Below are positions 44,894 to 54,187 of a DNA stretch of 64,000 nucleotides, in pieces. Source of the DNA: Alphaproteobacteria bacterium Ga0077535 (GTDB lineage: Bacteria; Pseudomonadota; Alphaproteobacteria; Caulobacterales; Aquidulcibacteraceae); NCBI GenBank assembly GCA_001464425.1, contig LNEK01000040.1, forward strand, positions 124,001 to 188,000. The letters run 5' to 3'. The notes under the pieces are model-generated. The model had not been told where the DNA came from and ran no database searches. It saw only the letters and a program-made list of their open reading frames with translations. The position numbers and the translations under genes are program-made. Every line of letters begins with the position of its first letter. Position 1 is the stretch's first letter.

Positions 44894-45222
44894 TACCAGA
44901 GATCCGGCCACCAATCGCCGCCGCGGCGCCGGCAGTTTTCATACGGGCCGCCATTCGCGCCGCTCAGCGTAGCGCGGCCGCCGGCCTCGGTGAGCGTGAT
45001 CGCGCCGTTGGAATAGGAGCGGCCGCTCTCGGTCGCCACGGGCGCAAGTCGGTTGGTTTCACCGCCAGCGTAGACTTCAACGGAATCGCCCACGGTGCGC
45101 AGGCTAAAGCTATTGTCGTTCGCGCACGACCAGCTGAGCCGCTCACCCTGCGACAAGTCTCGCGCGCTCTGGCAGGCGCCGAGCGCGAGCAGGCAAGCGC
45201 CAAGGATTAGGGATCGCATCAT
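44893..45222 (-). CDS. MliC-like lipoprotein, copy 2
   Basis: 109 residues. Signal with lipobox LGAC (Cys about 13-14), then a small beta-barrel-like domain: LSWSCANDNSFSLRTVGDSV, RSYSNGAITLTEAGGRATLS, GGPYENCRR. The pattern (W-x-C near the start, GxxYSxG, final C) matches the MliC/PliC family, which blocks C-type lysozyme. Two mature cysteines would form the usual disulfide. It is clearly related to the gene just upstream (tandem pair). Two ATG codons (45222, 45219) are possible. Confidence 0.75.
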   Translation of the reverse strand: MMRSLILGACLLALGACQSARDLSQGERLSWSCANDNSFSLRTVGDSVEVYAGGETNRLAPVATESGRSYSNGAITLTEAGGRATLSGANGGPYENCRRRGGDWWPDLW

Positions 45223-45227
45223 ATCGC

Positions 45228-45506
45228 TCAGCTCCGGCGGCAGTTTGTGTACGGGCCGCCAGCTGCGCCGTTGAGCGTGCCGTTGTCGGCGTAGGAGACT
45301 TGGCCGTTGCTGTAGCCGCTGCCGGAGGCTGCAAGCGTATAGAGCTGCCCGCCTGCGAAGATTTCCGCTGCGCCAGCATTGGTGATGCGTACAGAGTACG
45401 CGGCGCCGCCGTCGCAACGCCAATCGGTGCGTGGGCCGCCGGTTTGCGCGGTGGTGCCGCAGGCGGCAAGCGCGGCGACGAGGGCGAGTGCGAGCAACTT
45501 CTTCAT
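45228..45506 (-). CDS. MliC-like lipoprotein, copy 1
   Basis: 92 residues with lipobox LAAC (Cys 16) and the same fold signature as the next gene: TDWRCDGGAAYSVRI, GYSNGQVSYADNGTLNG, GGPYTNCRRS. A membrane-anchored lysozyme-inhibitor-like role is inferred from family. Five bases separate it from the second copy. It lies 13 bases downstream of the isoaspartyl peptidase gene, so all are in one operon. Confidence 0.75.
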   Translation of the reverse strand: MKKLLALALVAALAACGTTAQTGGPRTDWRCDGGAAYSVRITNAGAAEIFAGGQLYTLAASGSGYSNGQVSYADNGTLNGAAGGPYTNCRRS

Positions 45507-45519
45507 CGGATCACCTTTG

Positions 45520-46374
45520 CTAGAATGTTTTCACTTCGCGTAGCCCGCGCGCATTGGCGAGACCGCGTTTCATGCCTTGGCTTGCGAACGGCGCGGCGAC
45601 GTTGCCGTGTTTATCGACGGCGATCAGCCCGCCATAGCCGCCGAGCTTGCGCACATCTTCGATCACGCCGGCCGCTGCTTGTTCGAGAGTTTGGCCAGCA
45701 TAGGCGATGCGCGCCGAGACATCCGCCGCCGCATTCACGCGCATGAAGTATTCGCCGAGCCCGGTGCAAGAAACGGCCGCGCGCTCATCGGCCCAGCAGC
45801 CGGCGCCGATGATCGGCGTGTCGCCAACGCGGCCGGGCATTTTGCCGTGCAGGCCGCCCGTGGATGTGGCGGCGGCGAGGTTACCGTTGGTGTCTAACGC
45901 GACCGCGCCGATCGTGCCGCCGCCGGGGAGGCCGCTCTCGGCCGGGACGTAATAAGTTTTCGGATCTTCGACTTTCTCGAAGCCTTCGTTCGACGCAAAT
46001 TGCGCAGCGCCGTCGCCGACGAGAAGGACGTGTGAGGTTTTCTCCATCACGCCGCGCGCAACGCGCACCGGCGAGATGAAGCCGCGCAGCGCCGCAACAG
46101 CGCCCGCCGCACGCGTGGCGCCATCCATGAGCGAGGCATCGAGTTCGACAACACCATCGGCGTTCGGCGCAGCGCCCTTGCCAGCGACATGCAAACCGCT
46201 GGCTTCCAGCGCGCCGGCCATGGCGGTGACGACATCAAGCGCGCTCATGCCTTTGGCCAGCATCGCCGAGCCGCGGTCGAGCAGCGCGGCCATGTGCTCT
46301 TCTTCGCGCTGGTAAGCGCGTTCGGCGATGGCGCCGGCGCCGCCATGAAGGGCAATCGCCCAGGTCGAAGTCAT
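45520..46374 (-). CDS. Isoaspartyl peptidase / plant-type L-asparaginase
   Basis: 284 residues, Ntn-hydrolase of the IaaA type that cleaves isoaspartyl dipeptides and asparagine after self-processing. The nucleophile Thr 154 is in [13 protein letters not shown], exactly where autocleavage occurs. The N-terminal [11 protein letters not shown] and the substrate loop [23 protein letters not shown] are intact. No signal peptide, so it is cytoplasmic. Slightly shorter than E. coli IaaA. Confidence 0.93.
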   Translation of the reverse strand: MTSTWAIALHGGAGAIAERAYQREEEHMAALLDRGSAMLAKGMSALDVVTAMAGALEASGLHVAGKGAAPNADGVVELDASLMDGATRAAGAVAALRGFISPVRVARGVMEKTSHVLLVGDGAAQFASNEGFEKVEDPKTYYVPAESGLPGGGTIGAVALDTNGNLAAATSTGGLHGKMPGRVGDTPIIGAGCWADERAAVSCTGLGEYFMRVNAAADVSARIAYAGQTLEQAAAGVIEDVRKLGGYGGLIAVDKHGNVAAPFASQGMKRGLANARGLREVKTF

Positions 46375-46404
46375 GGGCGGCTTATACCTAGATTTGCCGC
46401 GGTT

Positions 46405-46707
46405 TCACCTAGGCGTTTGTTCCGTCGGTGTGACCTCTGCGCCGCCGCGCCGGCCGAACATGCCTTGCCGCCAGCCGACATAGAGCGCGATCAGGGTGGC
46501 GGTGGGGATAAAGCCGTCGGCCTGATCGGTGACGTCGATCAGCTCCCACGCGTTCACGAGGCCAGCCGGCCCCCAGAGTGCGAACAGAACGATGGTGCCG
46601 ATACCGTCGGTCACCGTGCCGAAGATCGGGATGCGCCCCAGAGTAAAGTCGGCGATGTCGATGACGATCGAGAGCGCTAAGCGCCAGTAAAAGCCGGTGC
46701 GGGTCAT
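46405..46707 (-). CDS. Small membrane protein, first gene of operon
   Basis: 100 residues from the ATG at 46707 (GGGAG upstream). Three hydrophobic segments (about 6-28, 34-52, 68-85), with sequence RIPIFGTVTDGIGTIVLFALWGPAGLVNAWELIDVTDQADGF and a polar, Gly/Arg-rich tail. No named family recognised. It precedes isoaspartyl peptidase by 30 bases and heads the six-gene run to 43479. (Sequence quoted here in pieces: RIPIFGTVTDG, then WGPAGLVNAWELIDVTDQ.). Confidence 0.7.
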   Translation of the reverse strand: MTRTGFYWRLALSIVIDIADFTLGRIPIFGTVTDGIGTIVLFALWGPAGLVNAWELIDVTDQADGFIPTATLIALYVGWRQGMFGRRGGAEVTPTEQTPR

Positions 46708-46785
46708 GGGCGCTCCCTTCGCGGCACGTTGCCGTGGGCGAGAGAATGCCCGAAAGAAGAGGGCGAAGCCAAGTCGAGGACGAAC

Positions 46786-47781
46786 ATGAAAGCGCTGCTC
46801 AGCACCAAAATCGGACCGCCGGAAGAGTTGGAGTTCGCCGACGCGCCGGACCCGGTCGCTGGCGAAGGCGAGGTGGTGGTTGCGGTGAAGGCCGCGGGCG
46901 TGAACTTTCCCGACGCGCTGATCATCGAGGATAAATATCAGTTCAAGCCGGAGCGCCCATTTGCGCCAGGCGGCGAAGTCGCGGGCGTGGTGGAGAGCGT
47001 TGGCCCGGGCGTCTCGCACGTAAAGGTCGGCCAGCGCGTGATCGGTTCGTCCGGCTGGGGCGGCTACGCGGAAAAGATCAAGCTGCCGGCGGCGCGGATC
47101 ATGCCGATTCCGGATGCGATGCCGTTCGATGAAGCGAGCGCGTTCATTCTGACGTACGGCACATCTTATTACGCCTTGAAAGACCGCGGCCACCTGAAGG
47201 CCGGTGAGACGGTGCTCATCCTTGGCGCAGCCGGTGGTGTTGGCGTCGCGGCGATCGAATTGGCCAAAGCGATGGGCGCGCGCGTCGTTGGCGCGGTGTC
47301 GAGCGAAGCCAAAGCCGCGTTTGCGATGGAAGCCGGCGCGGACGCGACGGTGATCTATCCGCCCGGCGCGTTCGCGAAAGATCAGAGCAAGGCGTTGTCC
47401 GAAAGCTTCAAGCAAGTCACGGGCGGCGGCGCCGACGTGATCTATGACGCTGTCGGCGGCGATTATTGCGAGCCGGCGTTGCGGGCAATGAATTGGAACG
47501 GGCGCTATCTCGTGATCGGCTTTCCGGCAGGCATCCCAACACCGCCGCTTAATCTGACACTGCTCAAGAGCTCGTCGATCGTCGGTGTGTTCTGGGGCGC
47601 GAGCGTTGCGCGCGAGCCGAAGTTGCACGAGGGCAATGTGCGCGATCTCTTCGCGCTTTATGCCGAAGGCAAAATTCGCCCGCGTATCTCCGCGCACTAT
47701 CCGCTGAAGGACGGCGGCAAGGCGATCCGGGCGCTGATGGACCGCAGCGCGACCGGGAAACTTGTTGTGACAATGGACTAG
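46786..47781 (+). CDS. Zinc-independent NADPH:quinone oxidoreductase-type MDR enzyme
   Basis: 331 residues of the quinone reductase branch of the medium-chain dehydrogenase family. A GroES-like N-terminal domain (GVNFPDALIIEDKYQ; APGGEVAGVVESVGPGV) is followed by a Rossmann domain with VLILGAAGGVGVAAIELAK. No structural-zinc Cys cluster is present. It would reduce quinones or enones with NADPH in the cytosol. ATG at 46786 follows GAGGA. Confidence 0.9.
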   Translation: MKALLSTKIGPPEELEFADAPDPVAGEGEVVVAVKAAGVNFPDALIIEDKYQFKPERPFAPGGEVAGVVESVGPGVSHVKVGQRVIGSSGWGGYAEKIKLPAARIMPIPDAMPFDEASAFILTYGTSYYALKDRGHLKAGETVLILGAAGGVGVAAIELAKAMGARVVGAVSSEAKAAFAMEAGADATVIYPPGAFAKDQSKALSESFKQVTGGGADVIYDAVGGDYCEPALRAMNWNGRYLVIGFPAGIPTPPLNLTLLKSSSIVGVFWGASVAREPKLHEGNVRDLFALYAEGKIRPRISAHYPLKDGGKAIRALMDRSATGKLVVTMD

Positions 47782-47921
47782 CGGCCGGACTGGCATGCCG
47801 GGCCGGGCGTGATGTTTGTCACCTGCCAGGACTGACCGAGCGCACTGCCGCTGTGCGCGCTGTTGCATCATTTTGTTGATGTGACTGGTTTGGAGCCGCG
47901 CCGCGGCGTGTGGAGGGTGTG

Positions 47922-48812
47922 ATGAAGAGACGTGGCTTTATGGTGCTGGCCGCCGCTTTGATGGCGTCCGCTTGCGCGTCCGCGCCTGAGGCGCCGAGGC
48001 AGAGCTTCACGTCCGACCGTATCAGCGTGGTGACGCGCGGTAGCGGGCCGGACGTGATCTTCATTCCGGGCCTCAGTTCACACCGCGATCTGTGGGCGGA
48101 GACGGCCGATGCGCTGGATGATCGCTACACCGTGCATCTTGTGCAGCTGAATGGCTTTGGCGGCTTCCCGGCAGCGGGCAATGCTGAGGGTCCGGTCGCG
48201 GCGCCGGTGGCCGAAGAGATCGCGCGCTATATCGCAGAGCAGGGGCTCGAGCGCCCTGCGGTGATCGGCCACTCGATGGGCGGCACCATGGGCATGATGC
48301 TGGCGGCGCGTCATCCGAACAGCGTCGGCAAGTTGATGGTTGTCGACATGATTCCATGGATGGGCGCTATGTTCGGCCCGCCGGGCGCGACTGCGGAAAG
48401 TGTGCGGCCGGTGGCGGACCAAGTGCGCGCCGGCATGATGGCCGCGCCTGCGGATCAGACGTCGGTGGCGGAAGCGGCCATCGCAACGATGATCCGCACC
48501 GAAAGCGCACGCGCCCAGCATGTCGAATATTCGCGCCTCAGCGATCGCGCGACTTCGGCGAATGCGTTTCACGAACTGATCGTCACCGATCTGCGCCCTG
48601 AACTAGCGAACATCACGGCGCCCACGACGGTGTTGTTCGTGATCCCGCCGAACGCGCCGATCACGCCGGAGCAATATGAAGGCTACGTGCGTATCTCGTA
48701 CGCGACCCTGCCGAATGCGCGGATCGTGAAAGTGGATGACGCCTGGCATTTCATCATGATCGATCAGCGCGAGCGCTTTATCCGCGATGTTGAGGCGTTT
48801 TTGGCGGAGTAG
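47922..48812 (+). CDS. Lipoprotein alpha/beta hydrolase
   Basis: 296 residues. Signal with lipobox-like ASAC (Cys 18), then an alpha/beta hydrolase: VIFIPGLSSHRDLWAETADAL (oxyanion region), nucleophile Ser 118 in VIGHSMGGTMG, and the catalytic His in DAWHFIMID near the C-terminus. Acid residue likely in the APTTVLFVIPPNAPI region is not obvious. Envelope-anchored esterase/lipase-like enzyme of unknown substrate. GGAGG lies upstream of the ATG. Confidence 0.85.
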   Translation: MKRRGFMVLAAALMASACASAPEAPRQSFTSDRISVVTRGSGPDVIFIPGLSSHRDLWAETADALDDRYTVHLVQLNGFGGFPAAGNAEGPVAAPVAEEIARYIAEQGLERPAVIGHSMGGTMGMMLAARHPNSVGKLMVVDMIPWMGAMFGPPGATAESVRPVADQVRAGMMAAPADQTSVAEAAIATMIRTESARAQHVEYSRLSDRATSANAFHELIVTDLRPELANITAPTTVLFVIPPNAPITPEQYEGYVRISYATLPNARIVKVDDAWHFIMIDQRERFIRDVEAFLAE

Positions 48813-48821
48813 CTCCGTTAC

Positions 48822-48846
48822 CCCCTCCTCTGCAACGGAGGAGGGG
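48822..48846. terminator. Bidirectional hairpin between convergent genes
   Basis: 9-bp perfect stem CCCCTCCTC/GAGGAGGGG around a 7-nt loop, filling the 38-bp gap between the hydrolase lipoprotein and the hutG-like gene. No T-tract, so terminator strength is uncertain; it also resembles half of the dispersed palindromic repeats. Confidence 0.45.
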
Positions 48847-48850
48847 AGCG

Positions 48851-49750
48851 CTAGCGCTTCTGAAATCCCGCCAGCACTTCGCACACCCAGCGCGCTGCTG
48901 TGAGTGCGCTAATGGCGGCGACATCGAGTGAAGGGTCGAACTCGGTGAGATCGATGCTGCGCACCTTCGGATGCGCGGAGATCACGCGTGTGGCGTTGAA
49001 AAAGTCCTGAACCGCAACGCCGCCGGGGCGCGCGCCCGGCGCGCCGGGCATGGCGCTGCGCTCGACCACATCAATATCGAAATCGACGTGGATGACATCG
49101 CAGCGTGAGGCGAGCATCGCCAGCGCGTGCTCGGCGATTGCGGCGAGACCCTCGGCTTTGCACGCGGCGGCGGTGGCGACGGTGATGCCGGCGGCTTTGG
49201 CTTTGTCGTGCGCCTTCTTTGTGTTGGCGAAGGGGAGCAGCCCCAGCTGCGCGATATGCGCTCCAGGCAAGCCATCTTCGAGCAAAGCTTGAATTGGATT
49301 GCCGTTGGTGAGGCCGCAATCGGTGTCGCGAAGATCGAAGTGCGCGTCGAGCGTCAGCACACCGACGCGCTGTAGCGTTGGGTCGAGCGCGTGCACGCAG
49401 GGGCGCGTGACAGCGTTATTGCCGCCGAGCACGATGGTGAGTTCGTGTTGCTGTGTGATCGGGCCGATCCGTTCGATCATCGGCGCGAGCGAGTCGGCCG
49501 GCTGCAGTTCCTCAAGGCCGATGTCGCCGTCATCGAAGATGCGCAGTGTTGAGAGATCGGTTCCAGTTTCTAGATCATAGACGCTCATCCGCTTCATCGC
49601 GGCGCGCACCGTTTCGGGTGCTAGATCGCAGCGGCCCGGCGTGATCGAGCCCAACCCTAACGGTGCGCCGATGAGTGCGACGGGCGCGCCGGCGTCCTGC
49701 GTCAGCAGATCGGCGGCGGAAAACCAGGAGCGGCAATCGGAATCGGTCAT
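48851..49750 (-). CDS. hutG: Arginase-family formimidoylglutamase-like enzyme
   Basis: 299 residues from the ATG at 49750. Ureohydrolase fold with manganese motifs [18 protein letters not shown] and [23 protein letters not shown]. The first motif, normally GGDHS, reads GGNNAVTRP, so one metal-ligand His is replaced by Asn. The position next to hutI and hutU makes formiminoglutamate hydrolysis (to glutamate and formamide) the likely reaction, with a possibly altered metal site. Divergent from hutI across an 80-bp gap filled by a palindrome. Confidence 0.8.
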   Translation of the reverse strand: MTDSDCRSWFSAADLLTQDAGAPVALIGAPLGLGSITPGRCDLAPETVRAAMKRMSVYDLETGTDLSTLRIFDDGDIGLEELQPADSLAPMIERIGPITQQHELTIVLGGNNAVTRPCVHALDPTLQRVGVLTLDAHFDLRDTDCGLTNGNPIQALLEDGLPGAHIAQLGLLPFANTKKAHDKAKAAGITVATAAACKAEGLAAIAEHALAMLASRCDVIHVDFDIDVVERSAMPGAPGARPGGVAVQDFFNATRVISAHPKVRSIDLTEFDPSLDVAAISALTAARWVCEVLAGFQKR

Positions 49751-49756
49751 GCAGGA

Positions 49757-49824
49757 TTTATGGACCGCCGGCGTCTCGCCTGCCAGCACCGGCGTTTGCC
49801 GGCGGGACGGCGGCGGTCCATAAA
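49757..49824. repeat. Palindromic repeat in the hut divergent promoter region
   Basis: 14-bp perfect arms (49757-49770 with 49811-49824; TTTATGGACCGCCG and complement) with further imperfect pairing inside, forming one long hairpin. It occupies nearly all of the space between the hutG-like and hutI start codons. Similar translated strings ([14 protein letters not shown]) are typical of dispersed palindromes. Confidence 0.85.
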
Positions 49825-49830
49825 AGATTC

Positions 49831-51048
49831 ATGTGGGACACGCTTTGGGTTGATACGAACCTCGCCACCATGACGCCCGGCGGCAAGCCGTACGGCGAGA
49901 TTCAGCGCGGCGCGGTGGCTGCGAAGGACGGCAAAATTGCGTGGGTTGGCTTCGCGGCCGACCTGCCGGGACACGCCGTCGATCTCGCGCACGAAGTCCG
50001 GCGCTGCGACAATGCCTGGATCACGCCTGGCTTGGTCGATTGCCACACTCACCTGGTGTTCGGCGGCGACCGGGCGCGCGAGTTCGAGATGCGCTTGCAG
50101 GGTAAAAGTTATGAGGAGATCGCACGCGCGGGCGGCGGCATTGTTTCCACCGTGGCCGCGACGCGGGCGGCCTCGCGCGAGGAGTTGGTTGCAAGCGCGG
50201 CGAAGCGGCTTTCGGGGCTGACGCGCGAAGGCGTGACGACTGTTGAGATTAAATCCGGCTATGGGCTCGATCTCGAAAACGAGATCAAGATGCTCGAGGC
50301 GGCGGGTGAACTCGGCGCCCGCAGCGATGTACGCGTGAAGCGCACGTTCCTCGGCCTGCACGCGCTGCCGCCGGAGTTCAAGGATGATCGCGCCGCATAC
50401 GTGCAGCTCGTCGCCGACGTGATGATCCCAGCGATTGCGTCCGAAGGGCTGGCGGATGCCGTCGATGCATTCTGCGAAAACATTGGCTTTACGGCGGAGG
50501 AGGTGGATTACGTGTTCTCCGCCGCGGTTGCGAATGGCCTAGCGGTGAAACTGCATGCCGAGCAGCTCAGCAATCAGAACGGCGCAGCTTTGGCGGCGCG
50601 GTATCAGGCTCTCTCGGCTGATCACTTAGAGTATCTCGATGATTCCGGCATCGCGGCGATGGCGGCAGCGGGCACGGTTGCCGTGCTGCTGCCGGGCGCG
50701 TTTTATTTTCTGCGCGAAACGCAATTGCCGCCGATCGCGGCGATGCGGGCAGCGGGCGTGCATATGGCGGTCGCCAGCGATTGCAATCCGGGCACCTCGC
50801 CAATGACGTCGCCGCTGGCGGCGCTCAACATGGCGTGCACCTTGTTTCGGCTGACGCCGGAAGAGGCGCTAGCCGGCATCACGCGCGAAGGCGCGCGGGC
50901 TCTTGGTATTTTGGACGATGTCGGCACGCTCGAAGTCGGCAAGGCCTGCGATCTCGCCGTATGGGACGTGAAGTCGCCTGCGGAGCTGAGCTACTGGCTG
51001 GGCGCGCCGCTGTTGCGTGAACGCGTGTTTGCAGGGCGCGTTGTCTGA
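49831..51048 (+). CDS. hutI: Imidazolonepropionase
   Basis: 405 residues. Third step of histidine degradation, opening 4-imidazolone-5-propionate to formiminoglutamate. Metal ligands and substrate motifs are [54 protein letters not shown] and [10 protein letters not shown], as in HutI amidohydrolases. The ATG at 49831 comes 6 bases after the palindrome; the ribosome-binding site is weak. 33 bases precede hutU. Confidence 0.96.
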   Translation: MWDTLWVDTNLATMTPGGKPYGEIQRGAVAAKDGKIAWVGFAADLPGHAVDLAHEVRRCDNAWITPGLVDCHTHLVFGGDRAREFEMRLQGKSYEEIARAGGGIVSTVAATRAASREELVASAAKRLSGLTREGVTTVEIKSGYGLDLENEIKMLEAAGELGARSDVRVKRTFLGLHALPPEFKDDRAAYVQLVADVMIPAIASEGLADAVDAFCENIGFTAEEVDYVFSAAVANGLAVKLHAEQLSNQNGAALAARYQALSADHLEYLDDSGIAAMAAAGTVAVLLPGAFYFLRETQLPPIAAMRAAGVHMAVASDCNPGTSPMTSPLAALNMACTLFRLTPEEALAGITREGARALGILDDVGTLEVGKACDLAVWDVKSPAELSYWLGAPLLRERVFAGRVV

Positions 51049-51081
51049 GCTAGAACGCTCGAAATTTTCCGGAGCTTTCTC

Positions 51082-52712
51082 ATGGATCCCCGTCACGATG
51101 CATCGCGCGTGATCCGCGCGCCGCGTGGAAACGACCGCACGTGCAAGAGCTGGCTGACGGAAGCGGCGCTGCGCATGCTGATGAACAATCTCGATCCCGA
51201 TGTGGCGGAGCATCCGGAAGAGTTGGTCGTGTACGGCGGCATCGGCCGCGCGGCACGCTGCGCCGTCTGGAAGAAGACGAAACGCTGCTGATCCAGAGCG
51301 GCAAGCCTGTCGGCGTGTTCAAGACGCATGCGGATGCGCCGCGCGTTTTGTTGGCGAACTCCAATCTCGTGCCGAAATGGGCGACGTGGGAGCATTTCGA
51401 CGAACTCGATCGCAAAGGCCTGATGATGTACGGCCAGATGACGGCCGGCTCTTGGATTTACATCGGTACGCAAGGCATCGTTCAGGGCACCTACGAGACC
51501 TTCGCCGAAATGGGCCGCAAGCATTTTGGCGGCGACTGGACCGGCAAGTGGATTCTGACGGCCGGCCTCGGCGGCATGGGCGGCGCGCAGCCGCTGGCGG
51601 CAGTGATGGCGGGCGCCTGCTGCTTGGCGATCGAATGCCAGAGCGATCGCATCGATAAGCGTCTGCAGACGCGCTATTTGGACAAACGCGCCGAAACGCT
51701 CGATCAAGCGATGGCGATGATCAACGAGGCGTGTGCGAAGGGCGAAGCGATCTCAGTTGGCTTGCTTGGCAACGCGGCGGAGATTTTGCCTGAGATGGTC
51801 AAACGCGGCATTCGCCCCGACGCGGTGACGGATCAGACTTCGGCGCATGACACTGTGAACGGATATCTTCCCGCCGGTTGGAGCGTCGAGCGCTGGAACC
51901 AAACGCGCGTGCAGAATCCGGAAGCGGTGCGCGAAGCGGCGTCTGCGTCGATCGTGGTGCATGTGAAAGCGATGCTCGACTTCCACAATATGGGCATCCC
52001 CACAGTCGATTACGGCAACAACATTCGCCAGGTGGCGAAGGATAACGGCGTTGAGAATGCGTTCGCGTATCCGGGATTTGTACCGGCGTACGTGCGACCG
52101 TTGTTTTGTCGCGGGGTCGGGCCGTTTCGCTGGGCGGCGCTCACGGGAAATCCGGATGACATCGCCAAGACCGACGCCAAGGTTAAGGAGCTGATCCCGA
52201 ACGACGCGCATCTGCATCGCTGGCTCGACATGGCGAAGGAGCGGATCGCGTTCCAAGGTTTGCCGGCGCGGATTTGTTGGGTGGGCTTGGGCCAGCGCCA
52301 TCGCTTGGGTCTCGCATTCAATGAAATGGTCGCGCGCGGCGAGATCGGGCCGTTGGTGATCGGGCGCGATCATTTGGATTCGGGCTCAGTCGCGTCGCCG
52401 AACCGCGAAACCGAAAAAATGCGCGATGGCAGCGACGCAGTCAGCGACTGGCCGTTGCTCAACGCTTTGCTCAACACTGCAGGCGGCGCGACTTGGGTGT
52501 CGCTGCATCATGGCGGCGGGGTCGGCATGGGTTATTCGCAGCATTCGGGGGTTGTTATCGTGTGCGATGGCACCGAAGCGGCATCGAAACGCATCGCGCG
52601 CGTGCTTTGGAATGATCCAGGCACAGGCGTGATGCGTCACGCCGACGCCGGCTACGAAGACGCGATCCAATGCGCGAAAGAGCAAGGGCTGGATTTGCCG
52701 TCGATCGCCTAG
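51082..52712 (+). pseudogene. hutU: Urocanate hydratase with out-of-frame internal deletion
   Basis: Urocanase turns urocanate into imidazolonepropionate using a tightly bound NAD. The true N-terminus ([20 protein letters not shown] ... [11 protein letters not shown]) starts at 51082 but reaches a stop at 51289-51291. The rest of the protein (from [21 protein letters not shown] to SIA at 52712) continues in another frame from about 51263. Family alignment from memory expects an 11-residue NWECYDKIVET-type stretch at the junction; it is missing, and the frame offset fits a loss of about 34 bases. All later motifs ([40 protein letters not shown]) look normal. Either the gene is dead or the deletion is a sequencing/assembly error. 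No hutH is in the window. Confidence 0.88.
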
Positions 52713-53422
52713 CAGCCCATCGGGTCCATCATCCAACCGAGTAGCGCATCATCCGCGCCGCGCACTTCCGGCGCGTCGTAACATAGGCCGCCCGGATTCT
52801 CGCCCGGGCCACGGACGAAGAGCGCCGCGTGTTCCGTCGCGATCGCGAGCGTCTCACTGCGAGGGCCAAAGCTGATGACTTCCGGCGTATTGCCAGGCGC
52901 TACGGCGCAGTCGAACGCATCGCCCCCACTGAGCCGAACGAGCATGTTTCCGTCGGCTTGCCGCCCCGCATATGTGACCCAGCGCGTCTGCGGCGAGCGC
53001 GCTATGCAAGCGTCGATCTGAGGCATCAGCGCGATGAGTTGATGGTCCCAGCGCATCGCCGCGCAACCGGGATAGGCTTGGCCGCCATAGCTCACCGTCG
53101 CGCGCATCGGATAGGGAACGCCGTCCATCGTGCAGTTTGTCTCGACCAGATCGAGCGTGATCTCGCCCGCCATCAGACGATAGCCGCTCTGCGTTGTTTG
53201 CGGCGGCGTCCAAGCACCGGATGCCTCCACAGCGCCGTCATCGACGCTGAACGACACGGCCAACAGATCGGGATCCGCTGTGAGCGTCCAGTTATTGCCG
53301 AGGCCGAGGACCACGCCATAGGGCAGCGCGCGCTCATTTGGATCCGGCACATCATCAGAGCTTTCAGTGCTTGGCCCGCAAGCCACGAGCAGACACGCCG
53401 CCGCCAAGATCATCGCCCGCAT
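52709..53422 (-). CDS. COG3650-like lipoprotein
   Basis: 237 residues. Start at 53422 (GAGGAG upstream) opens a signal with lipobox LVAC. The middle part [45 protein letters not shown] matches the COG3650/META-adjacent lipoprotein pattern (quoted in pieces: [28 protein letters not shown]). Several cysteines likely form disulfides. Function unknown. It shares a four-base CTAG stop overlap with hutU and lies 10 bases after the lysoplasmalogenase-like gene. Confidence 0.75.
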   Translation of the reverse strand: MRAMILAAACLLVACGPSTESSDDVPDPNERALPYGVVLGLGNNWTLTADPDLLAVSFSVDDGAVEASGAWTPPQTTQSGYRLMAGEITLDLVETNCTMDGVPYPMRATVSYGGQAYPGCAAMRWDHQLIALMPQIDACIARSPQTRWVTYAGRQADGNMLVRLSGGDAFDCAVAPGNTPEVISFGPRSETLAIATEHAALFVRGPGENPGGLCYDAPEVRGADDALLGWMMDPMGC

Positions 53423-53432
53423 CGCACTCTCC

Positions 53433-54131
53433 TCAGCTCGCAAACACCAGCGCCACCACGCCCCACACGATCAGAACTTGCGCGGTCGCATAAGTCCACC
53501 ACACCACCGGCCCGGTCCAGCGTCGCGCTGGCGAATCTGGCTTCAAACGAAACAGCTCCGCCGCCAGCACGAAATCGCTGACGAGAAAACTCACGGCCCC
53601 AATCGTGGCGGGCCAGCCTGGCCAAGGCAGCCACATCGCGGTGACGCCCATGAGTGTGATCGCGAGCGCGTAGGGGATCACGGCGAGGGCCATCCAGCCC
53701 AGCTTCGGCGCCATCCACACGAGAAAGCCGAGCGATGTCGCGATGACCAGCGCCATCCCAACGTAACGCGGCAGTAGCGGAGAATTGTCGCCCGAGAAAA
53801 ACCAGAGGAAGAAGAAGATCAGCACGTAAGCGAGCTGCGCGATCAGGAAAGAGAGGATGCCGAGCGGCAGCATCCATTTCTTGTCGAACGCCAGGAAGAA
53901 ATCGCCGAACGCGGATGCAACGATTGCGACGATCAGCGGGAAGGGCGCCCCGGCGATGATCAGCGCGGCGGCGATGAAGCCGAGAAAGCCCGTCTTCACC
54001 AGCGCGCGCGGCCAGCTTGGCGGCCGGCGCAAATAGTATGTCCCGTACGTGATCGCGGCGGCGACACCGAGCGCGGCGCAAATCCAGAACGCCGGACCTA
54101 GCGTCATCGCCCCCATTTTTTCCGCCCCCAT
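53433..54131 (-). CDS. YhhN/TMEM86-family lysoplasmalogenase-like membrane protein
   Basis: 232 residues with about eight membrane helices. The conserved block ASAFGDFFLAFDKKWMLPLGILSF and the C-terminal FLVSDFVLAAELFRLK carry the Asp residues of the YhhN family, whose members hydrolyse the vinyl-ether bond of lysoplasmalogens. Bacterial substrates are mostly untested. The start is uncertain among three nearby ATGs. Its downstream neighbour is the COG3650-like lipoprotein. Confidence 0.85.
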   Translation of the reverse strand: MGAEKMGAMTLGPAFWICAALGVAAAITYGTYYLRRPPSWPRALVKTGFLGFIAAALIIAGAPFPLIVAIVASAFGDFFLAFDKKWMLPLGILSFLIAQLAYVLIFFFLWFFSGDNSPLLPRYVGMALVIATSLGFLVWMAPKLGWMALAVIPYALAITLMGVTAMWLPWPGWPATIGAVSFLVSDFVLAAELFRLKPDSPARRWTGPVVWWTYATAQVLIVWGVVALVFAS

Positions 54132-54187
54132 TCTGCCACGGTTCAGCTAGGCGTGTTACAGCAGAGTCAGGGACGGGAGGATAGCGG

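Noticed and set aside
46405-47871. 488-codon reading extending upstream of the small membrane protein
   Set aside because: The extension is antisense to the quinone oxidoreductase gene; the ATG at 46707 with GGGAG is the natural start.
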